This document shows, piece by piece, positions 17,301-21,813 of a stretch of DNA of 27,883 nucleotides. Position numbers and translations under genes: made by a program. The notes beneath the pieces were generated by a model. That model was not told the origin of the DNA and ran no database searches. It saw nothing but the letters and a program-made list of their open reading frames with translations. Numbering within the stretch: position 1 is the first letter of the stretch; the number at the start of each line of letters is the position of its first letter. The DNA comes from Alistipes sp. CAG:514. GTDB lineage: Bacteria > Bacteroidota > Bacteroidia > Bacteroidales > UBA932. The stretch spans positions 1 through 27,883 of the forward strand of contig HF986084.1 of assembly GCA_000431015.1 (NCBI GenBank). Direction: 5' to 3'.

Positions 17301-17894
17301 GTCGAGCTGCGTGCTTTCCCACTCCATCACAATAGTGATGTCCTCCGTCTTCCCCGGTGTGATTCTGTAGACGACATCTTTCATCCCGACCGAAGAGAAC
17401 AGCACGGATTCCGTCCCCGCCGGCACCTTGAAGCTGAACTTCCCGTCCAGATCCGTGGTGGTCCCGGCTGCTTTATTCTGCATGGAGATGATCCCGGCCC
17501 CGATCACAGGAGCCCCGTCCGTGTCCACAACCTTCCCCGAGAGAATCGTCCCCTGAGTGACACCGCCTTGATGGATCTGCCGGGAGTCCAGCAGTGCGCC
17601 GGGCGAGTCGGACCGCTCAACCTCGTTCTTGCCGACACTGCGTCCATCACGCGCTCCGGCTGCCGGCTGGAGCATAACAAACACCGACAGTATTGCCGCA
17701 CCAAGTCTAGGCACAGCAAAGCGGCTCCTTCCGCGTTTTTGGCTATTGTCCCATGAATATGAGCTCTTTTGTCTAGGCACAACGAAACGGCACCTTCCGT
17801 CCCCGGATAGTTTGGCAGAACCACCGCACCCTTCTAATCTGGACAGCAATTTCTTGGATAGCAATTTATTCATACAGTTTATATTATCATCCAT
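14301..17894 (-). CDS. susC: SusC/RagA-family TonB-dependent outer-membrane transporter
   Basis: This large TonB-dependent channel works with SusD. The ATG at 17894 is chosen because AGGAGG lies 6 nt upstream. ATGs at 17915 and 17873 are alternatives. A carboxypeptidase-regulatory-like domain (about 117-190, GKVVDTDGAPVIGAGI) precedes the TonB-dependent plug (from about 195, LDQVVVTGYA; IRIRGANNLSGTSQPLWVVDG; DIESITILKDAAAAAIYGSRAANG), and then a barrel ending in INVEF. The length, 1197 residues, is long for the family partly because of an odd N-terminus. The hydrophobic signal core lies at about 64-80, behind some 60 Arg/Lys/Ser-rich residues that contain a duplicated RFxVPR unit. The stop at 14301 is closely followed by susD, lipoprotein genes follow, and all four form one operon. 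Confidence 0.95.
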   Translation of the reverse strand: MDDNINCMNKLLSKKLLSRLEGCGGSAKLSGDGRCRFVVPRQKSSYSWDNSQKRGRSRFAVPRLGAAILSVFVMLQPAAGARDGRSVGKNEVERSDSPGALLDSRQIHQGGVTQGTILSGKVVDTDGAPVIGAGIISMQNKAAGTTTDLDGKFSFKVPAGTESVLFSSVGMKDVVYRITPGKTEDITIVMEWESTQLDQVVVTGYAQTTVKRITGSVAVINSDKFEAKAISSVDALMQGEVAGVAVSATSGQPGTQSRIRIRGANNLSGTSQPLWVVDGVPMQSDSPTLSSEQLATGGFDNIFVNGIGNINPNDIESITILKDAAAAAIYGSRAANGVIVVTTKKGEAGRMRISYNNTFTLSIKPQRTLNLMNSAEKLAWEDELWDEFSAEKYKESLEDNTVVYPVVGVVGQIRAGLGNFTRLKGDTNAQNDYIASLRNNDTDWYGLLFRNAFSQGHHLSLSGGSDKNTYYVALGLNDEDGMLIHNKYRRYNINTKMTLKPVDWARIDIGMEAARQESRMPYSSVDPFNYAYFSNPYEKAYNDDGSYAADNTWFTLGYYNGRGVEQVMPKNGFNILRELDSNSSSTKNTNGTFRIQTDFRIAEPLHFVGLVSYSFAGNSTDKIVDKYTYSAFRDRLGSDDRSQTNLYGSISQNRANRNSYVARSHLAFNKTFGKIHTVNVLAGAEVRGSDANTIFTKRYNYDPKTGTTSLPSVSGPQDEWVRQVEKLNGEYFSKTRYASFYASADYYLGKTIVLNASFRTDGSSNFGSNRQFNPTWSAGAAWHLGEEEWIMKAIPMLSHATLRAAYGFTGDVNTSTSHLLVMQYLQQQYRYFGDETFNLGTIPSAPNPDLGWEKTQDAKVGLDFGIWKDRLTVNTEYYYRLSTDVVTSSPVQSTTGFTYVYFNAADIMNNGVEVTVNGKILQTKDWTLGAAVNFAYNFNKVLKYKPVSQSGITSKDRYVEGYPTGAIFSGKYSGIASDTGLYQFRLRPDAQIATATDLNKPDNYRYFLGTTIAPYTGGFNLSASWKQLKLSVSGMFSLGSKTYEKMRYPASYSNTSHSGVSTETVQSQFSDLYGNHLNVEKDRTNRWTPSHTTGVKYPRVYDYYDARYNFSSYNPMDYSIIDAVYLKNNSYVRIKSIILTYSLPSEAVKKLRMRGLSFNISMNNFFTFTGYDGMDPEIPGATYPTTRSVSGGINVEF
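17705..17800 (-). repeat. In-frame 30-nt direct repeat in the susC N-terminal extension
   Basis: Two copies, 17705-17734 and 17771-17800, agree at 25 of 30 positions. Both start GTCTAGGCAC, and they are 66 nt (22 codons) apart. On the coding strand they encode CRFVVPR and SRFAVPR, before the hydrophobic core of the signal peptide. Confidence 0.75.
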
Positions 17895-17900
17895 GTCTCT

Positions 17901-17906
17901 CCTCCT
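17901..17906 (-). promoter_or_regulatory. Shine-Dalgarno-like AGGAGG that decides the susC start
   Basis: AGGAGG on the minus strand ends 6 nt before the ATG at 17894. Strong Shine-Dalgarno sequences are uncommon in Bacteroidota, so this match is used here to prefer that ATG over its in-frame neighbours. Confidence 0.5.
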
Positions 17907-17958
17907 GCCCTCCAATCAGCCCCTAATGAACGATCCCAAGGCAGAAGACCCGAAAACA

Positions 17959-17966
17959 CAAATGTA
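17959..17966 (-). promoter_or_regulatory. Possible -7 box of the susCD operon
   Basis: The minus strand reads TACATTTG, an exact TAnnTTTG match about 64 nt upstream of the chosen susC ATG. No clear TTTG is present about 19-21 nt further upstream. Regulated SusC promoters often lack a good -33 element and use an ECF sigma factor or an activator, but no regulator gene is adjacent here. Confidence 0.35.
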
Positions 17967-18115
17967 CAAAATTGTAGCTGAATTTCTCCTCCACCACACC
18001 AGAAACTTGCAGTAACTTGCAGCCCCGCCCTTTACCCACCACAAAACTGTAAGGATCCCCTCAACCTCCCCACACCCACTCCCGCACCCGCATACTCCTT
18101 CCGCACGTGATTACG

Positions 18116-18283
18116 GAGTTAGGGTATAGTTTGGCTGAGGTTGGACGAGAGGAAGAGTGTATTGAGATGGTAGAAGATTTTATGTACGCTTTGTATTCGC
18201 AGACCGGTGCTGCAGTTTCTGTCAATTATCTGACAACGGTGTATGTCGCAAGAGTTTATTTGATATTAGGGGAACGGGAATAA
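18116..18283 (+). pseudogene. C-terminal remnant of a TPR-like protein gene
   Basis: The plus strand encodes about 55 protein-like codons: ELGYSLAEVGREEECIEM, then about 20 residues, then YLTTVYVARVYLILGERE, then TAA at 18281-18283. There is no convincing start: a GTG at 18107 is in frame but follows low-complexity CT-rich DNA. The pattern (G-Y-x-LA--GR-EE ... Y-LT-VY-A-VYLILGERE) resembles the last tetratricopeptide-type helices of a longer protein, cut before the usual end. Base composition is more AT-rich than the neighbouring genes. I read it as a decayed fragment. A true short gene is less likely. The remaining 17907-18535 strip holds the susC promoter candidate and the inverted repeat at 18391-18486 and nothing else I can support. 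Confidence 0.5.
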
Positions 18284-18390
18284 TCTGTTGGTTATCGATA
18301 TAATTTGATTAGTCGTGTTGTACACGGGGACTCCGGATGCCGGATAGACTATTAGAAGCGAAAAAGGGAAATAATGTCACCAGTAAGTGC

Positions 18391-18486
18391 TCGGCAGCAC
18401 TCACGGGAGACGAAAAGTAGGGCAAACGTTTCCCAAGAGCGCGGTATGCTCTCTTGAGGAGCAAAAGAGGCCGAAAGTGCTGCCGA
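18391..18486. other. Structured intergenic element closed by an 11-bp inverted repeat
   Basis: TCGGCAGCACT (18391-18401) is exactly complementary to AGTGCTGCCGA (18476-18486). Between them are smaller hairpins: GAGC-gcggtat-GCTC (18437-18451) and CTCTT-...-AAGAG (18451-18469). The left arm can instead fold locally, AGTGCT-cggc-AGCACT (18386-18401), so two structures compete. It lies 50 bp past the priA stop, so it could be a transcript-end structure, an RNA or a dispersed repeat unit. Confidence 0.45.
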
Positions 18487-18535
18487 TGGGATCAAGCGCA
18501 AGCTTAAAGAACATAATCTCGATACAAAATCAATT

Positions 18536-21124
18536 TCAGGCAGGATCCACGTCAAGGGCGATGTGTCCTGAATATTTCCTTTCCTTCTCGAAGCGCTCCA
18601 CCGTGGCGGCGAGGATCCCCTTGTTCCTCGCGAGCGATCGGTCTTTGGGTAGCAACACTCTGATCTGCCGTATGTTCTGGCCGGAAACCTTGTCAACGGC
18701 AGGGGCGTACGGCCCGATGACATCCGGTCCGGTCTTCCCTCCGGCGGCGAATCCGGCCTCCGCGCCGAGCGCGCCGCGGATCGCCTCTGCCAGTTCCCGG
18801 CTCAGAAGGTCGGCCCTGGCCTGGTTGTAGTCCTTTATGATGACTCCGATCACCCGTGAATATGGCGGATAGCCGAACATCTTTCTTTCTCCGAGGAAAC
18901 GGGCCATCATCCCGCTGTCGTCAATCTTTCCGTCAATGTTTTGGTAGACAGGATGATCCGGCTGCGAGGTCTGGATTACGAAAAGCCCCTTCTCACCTCG
19001 TCTGCCGCATCGTCCCCTGAACTGCTCAAGCAACTGGAGCCCCCTCTCGTCAGCCCGGTAGTCCTCCTGTCCGAGAATGGAGTCGGCCTGCAGCACGGCC
19101 ACAAGTGTCAATCCGCTGAAATCAAACCCTTTGGCGACCATTCTCGTACCGATGAGGATGTCGATCTCCCCTTTGGAAAACTGTCGGATGACCTCGGTCT
19201 CATATTTCCTGCTTTGCGCCGTGTCGCTGTCCAGCCTTGCGATCCTTGCGCCGGGGAACAACCTCGCGGCCTCTTCCTCCACCTTCTGTGTCCCGGCACC
19301 GAGCGGCTTGAGCGCGCCTCCGCATTCAGGACACTTCCCGGTATATTCATAAACCCTTCCGCAGTAGTGACAGACGAGCCTTTCTGTTCCGTCCGCCCTC
19401 CTGTGGAGGCTCAGGCTCACGTTGCAACTGCGGCATTTTGGGATCACGCCGCATTCCTGGCACTGTGTGACCGGTGAATATGCCCTCCGTTCCCGGAGGA
19501 TCAGCACCTGCCGCCGTAGGCTCAGGCAGTGGTTGACACGGTCGATCAGCTTCCGTGAGAAACTGCCGACCATCCCGTTCTTGCGCCGTTCGGCGATCGT
19601 GTCGATGATCTCGATGTCCGAGTCCGCCGCATCGTAGTAGCGTTTGCTCAGCGTGACCAGTCCATAGCGTCCCACGCTGCAATTGTAGAGCGACTCAAGT
19701 GACGGTGTGGCCGATCCAAGGATCACATCAGCCGCGAATATCCTGGCCATCATGATCGCCGTCTCTCGTCCGTTATACCTAGGCGCCGGCGAGTCCTGCT
19801 TGTAGGAAGTGTCGTGTTCCTCGTCGATGATGACGAGTCCTAAGTCCTTGTGCGGAAGGAATATGGCACTTCGTGTTCCGAGTACAAGACAGCGCCTTCC
19901 CGCGTCTCCGCAACTTCTTAGGACAGAGGCGGTTTCCCGCTTCCGCGACATGGTCTCGCCGGAGTGGAACACCAGCAGTTCCTCAGGAAACAACTCGCTG
20001 ATCCTGTCCTCCAGCTGCCTGCTGAGCGCGATCTCCGGAACAAGATAAAGCACATTCTTACCTCTGGCAAGCGTCTCCCGCGCCAGTTTCAGATAAATCT
20101 CTGTCTTCCCCGACCCCGTCACTCCATGAAGCAGCGCCGGCTTCCCCTTCCCGAAAATCTCCTTTATCTCTGAATATGCCTCCTCCTGCGCCGCCGACAG
20201 CACGATCCCTTTTCCGTTTATTTTCGCCGCCGCATCCTTTTCCGCCGCGTCTTCGTCCGCTGAACACTTATCGTCCGCTACACAGTTCCCGTTTTCCACA
20301 CCATTTCCATTCGCTGAAACCGCCGCGGCGCCGCTCAGCCCCAGCACCGCCGCGACCTCCCTCTCCAACTCCTCCTTTTCCTTAATGTACCTCTCCCGAG
20401 TCTCCTCCTTCCGGGCCTTCCCGGCCAGCTCAGCCTTCTTCTCTATCCTCTCCCTAAGCCTCCTGACCTTGTCCTCGATCCGCGCTCTGGCCTTCTCCTC
20501 CCTCTCGGCTCTCATAGCCTCCAGCCGTGACTGCACGGCCTCCTCGGCGACCTTCTGCGCCGGATAAGCCGCCTTATAGACCTCCCCGACCGTACATAAA
20601 TAATACTCGGAGATCTGCCTCCACAAAGCAATCTCCTGCAATGACACCGGAGCCAACCCCTCCGCCTTTCCGGCAATCGGTTTTATCCTGTCCACAATCC
20701 CCAAAGCCTCCGCCTGCCTACCAACGTCCACAGCACTGACCACTCCGACATATTCCTTCCCCGCAAAGTCCACCCTGACCCTGTCCCCGACCTTGAGCAC
20801 CGCTTCGTCCGGCTGGTTGGCTTGTCCGGCCTCAGGCCGGGTCGGCTGATGGTCTTGCCCGGCGGCAGCGGCATGTTTTGCCGTTGGCTGATCTTGCCCG
20901 GCGGCAGGCCAGGTCGGCTGATGGTCTTGCCCGGCCACGGCGGCAGGTTTTACCGTTGGCTGATATTGCCCGGCGGCAGGCCGGGTCGGCTGATGATCTT
21001 GCCCGGCCACGGCGGCAGGCCCGACAGCCGGCTGAGTCTGTTCTCCTTTGGCCTCCAGATAATAATACGGCTCCCACTCCAGCCGGAGCGGAAGAATCAC
21101 CTGTATGAACAACCTGTCAGTCAT
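18536..21124 (-). CDS. priA: Primosomal protein N' (replication-restart helicase PriA)
   Basis: PriA recognises stalled forks and reloads the replisome. The chosen start at 21124 (MTDRLFIQVILPLRLE) fits the family's N-terminal strand. An ATG at 21148 adds eight residues. The helicase core has Walker A GVTGSGKTEIY, IIDEEHD, GSATPS, and motif V/VI pieces GTRMVAKGFDF and FRGRCGR. Two zinc-binding modules appear as CQECGVIPKCRSC and CHYC-x8-CPEC. Two insertions make it long at 862 residues. One is a three-fold Gln/Pro/Ala repeat (about residues 27-105) inside the N-terminal 3'-DNA-binding domain. The other is a charged helix plus Asn/Asp/Ala-rich linker before the helicase. The zinc and helicase residues look intact, so the enzyme is probably active. 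The gene is divergent from tRNA-Phe. Confidence 0.95.
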   Translation of the reverse strand: MTDRLFIQVILPLRLEWEPYYYLEAKGEQTQPAVGPAAVAGQDHQPTRPAAGQYQPTVKPAAVAGQDHQPTWPAAGQDQPTAKHAAAAGQDHQPTRPEAGQANQPDEAVLKVGDRVRVDFAGKEYVGVVSAVDVGRQAEALGIVDRIKPIAGKAEGLAPVSLQEIALWRQISEYYLCTVGEVYKAAYPAQKVAEEAVQSRLEAMRAEREEKARARIEDKVRRLRERIEKKAELAGKARKEETRERYIKEKEELEREVAAVLGLSGAAAVSANGNGVENGNCVADDKCSADEDAAEKDAAAKINGKGIVLSAAQEEAYSEIKEIFGKGKPALLHGVTGSGKTEIYLKLARETLARGKNVLYLVPEIALSRQLEDRISELFPEELLVFHSGETMSRKRETASVLRSCGDAGRRCLVLGTRSAIFLPHKDLGLVIIDEEHDTSYKQDSPAPRYNGRETAIMMARIFAADVILGSATPSLESLYNCSVGRYGLVTLSKRYYDAADSDIEIIDTIAERRKNGMVGSFSRKLIDRVNHCLSLRRQVLILRERRAYSPVTQCQECGVIPKCRSCNVSLSLHRRADGTERLVCHYCGRVYEYTGKCPECGGALKPLGAGTQKVEEEAARLFPGARIARLDSDTAQSRKYETEVIRQFSKGEIDILIGTRMVAKGFDFSGLTLVAVLQADSILGQEDYRADERGLQLLEQFRGRCGRRGEKGLFVIQTSQPDHPVYQNIDGKIDDSGMMARFLGERKMFGYPPYSRVIGVIIKDYNQARADLLSRELAEAIRGALGAEAGFAAGGKTGPDVIGPYAPAVDKVSGQNIRQIRVLLPKDRSLARNKGILAATVERFEKERKYSGHIALDVDPA
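20840..21030 (-). repeat. 72-bp in-frame tandem repeat inside priA
   Basis: Units begin at 20840, 20912 and 20984 (GGTCGGCTGAT...), exactly 72 bp apart. The third is partial. Each unit is itself made of two similar halves (GGCTGATnTTGCCCGG). The 24-residue protein unit contains AGQDHQPT and AAGQ-QPT. Unit length is a multiple of three, so copy-number change would keep the frame. Confidence 0.88.
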
Positions 21125-21187
21125 GTTGGCGAATTTAGCCAAAAACATCCACTCGGCGAAGAAAAATGCGTTTTCTTCTCAAAAAAA

Positions 21188-21218
21188 TTTGCAACCCAAA
21201 GAAAAATGCCTATATTTG
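21188..21218 (+). promoter_or_regulatory. Promoter of tRNA-Phe
   Basis: TTTG at 21188-21191, 19-nt spacer, TATATTTG at 21211-21218: an exact match to the Bacteroidota TTTG-N19-TAnnTTTG consensus. The start point would be near 21225, about 11 nt before the mature tRNA. Confidence 0.85.
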
Positions 21219-21235
21219 CATTCCCAAACGGAAAC

Positions 21236-21308
21236 GGTGTCGTAGCTCAGATGGTAGAGCAATGGACTGAAAATCCATGTGTCGGCAGTTCGATTCTTCC
21301 CGACACCA
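21236..21308 (+). tRNA. tRNA-Phe (anticodon GAA)
   Basis: The acceptor GGTGTCG (21236-21242) pairs with CGACACC (21301-21307), discriminator A 21308. The D-arm GCTC/GAGC encloses AGATGGTA. The anticodon stem ATGGA/TCCAT has loop CTGAAAA with anticodon GAA. The T-loop is TTCGATT. CCA is not encoded. A perfect promoter precedes it and a strong terminator follows. Confidence 0.97.
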
Positions 21309-21315
21309 CTCCGAG

Positions 21316-21350
21316 AGCGGGTGACCAAAATCCAGGTCACCCGCTTTTTT
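21316..21350 (+). terminator. Terminator of tRNA-Phe
   Basis: AGCGGGTGACC (21316-21326) pairs with GGTCACCCGCT (21335-21345) around AAAATCCA, and a run of six T ends at 21350. It starts 8 bp after the tRNA. Confidence 0.93.
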
Positions 21351-21383
21351 GTACATATTCCCCGTCCCGACTCTAAGTCTCAG

Positions 21384-21413
21384 TTCTTTTCTTTGTTCTT
21401 TTCTTTGTTCTTG
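21384..21413 (+). repeat. Short pyrimidine-rich tandem repeat
   Basis: TTCTTTTCTTTG occurs twice back to back (21384-21407) and is followed by TTCTTG. It is part of the 463-bp gene-free stretch between the tRNA-Phe terminator and uvrA, which otherwise contains the tandem array at 21455-21697 and the uvrA promoter region. Confidence 0.6.
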
Positions 21414-21454
21414 TTCCCTAAATTCATCATAGCATCCCGGTCGAACTCCATACT

Positions 21455-21697
21455 CCCGTAACCCCGCGGGCGTGAAAAGGACTGAATCCCGCTTGCGGAG
21501 TCCCGTTTGCTACCCCGTGGGCGGGAAAGCGGCTGAATCCCGCTTGCGGAGTCCCGTTTGCTACCCCGCGGGCGGGAAAAGGACTGAATGCCGCTTACGG
21601 CCCGTAACCCCGCGGGCGTGAAAAGGACTGAATCCCGCTTGCGGAGTCCCGTTTGCTACCCCGCGGGCGGGAAAAGGACAGAGTCCCGCTTGCGGAG
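21455..21697. repeat. Five-copy GC-rich tandem repeat (47-51 bp units) upstream of uvrA
   Basis: Units run 21455-21501, 21502-21552, 21553-21600, 21601-21647 and 21648-21697. Each has CCCGT(AA or TTGCTA), ACCCCGCGGGCG (once GTGGGCG), then GAAAAGGACTGAATCCCGCT and GCGGAG, with small variations. Two unit types (CCCGTAACC and CCCGTTTGCTACC) are interspersed. The first and fourth copies are identical. Each unit contains the near-palindrome CCCCGCGGGCG. No unique spacers separate the units and no ORF is preserved. It lies between a tRNA terminator and the uvrA promoter. Confidence 0.9.
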
Positions 21698-21785
21698 CCA
21701 CGGCGGTGGCTCAACAAATGATATTCGGACAATAAATCAGAGGTGATTAAAGTTCGGAAATGAGGCGAAATGCCGGGATTTTTCG

Positions 21786-21809
21786 TAATTTTGTGGTTCG
21801 CTAATTTTG
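21786..21809 (+). promoter_or_regulatory. Two TAATTTTG boxes just upstream of uvrA
   Basis: TAATTTTG occurs at 21786-21793 and again at 21802-21809. Both match the TAnnTTTG -7 consensus, 16 bp apart. The first would give a leader of about 14 nt, the second a leaderless message. No exact TTTG lies at the right distance (TTTT at 21779-21782 suits the second). The identity as promoter is likely, which box is used is unknown. Confidence 0.5.
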
Positions 21810-21813
21810 GACT

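Noticed and set aside
18391..18486. Possible integron attC site
   Set aside because: The long-range inverted repeat lacks the paired core sites and conserved triplet of attC, and no integrase or cassette is present.
21455..21697. Possible CRISPR array
   Set aside because: The units are contiguous 47-51-bp direct repeats without unique spacers, and no cas genes are in the window.
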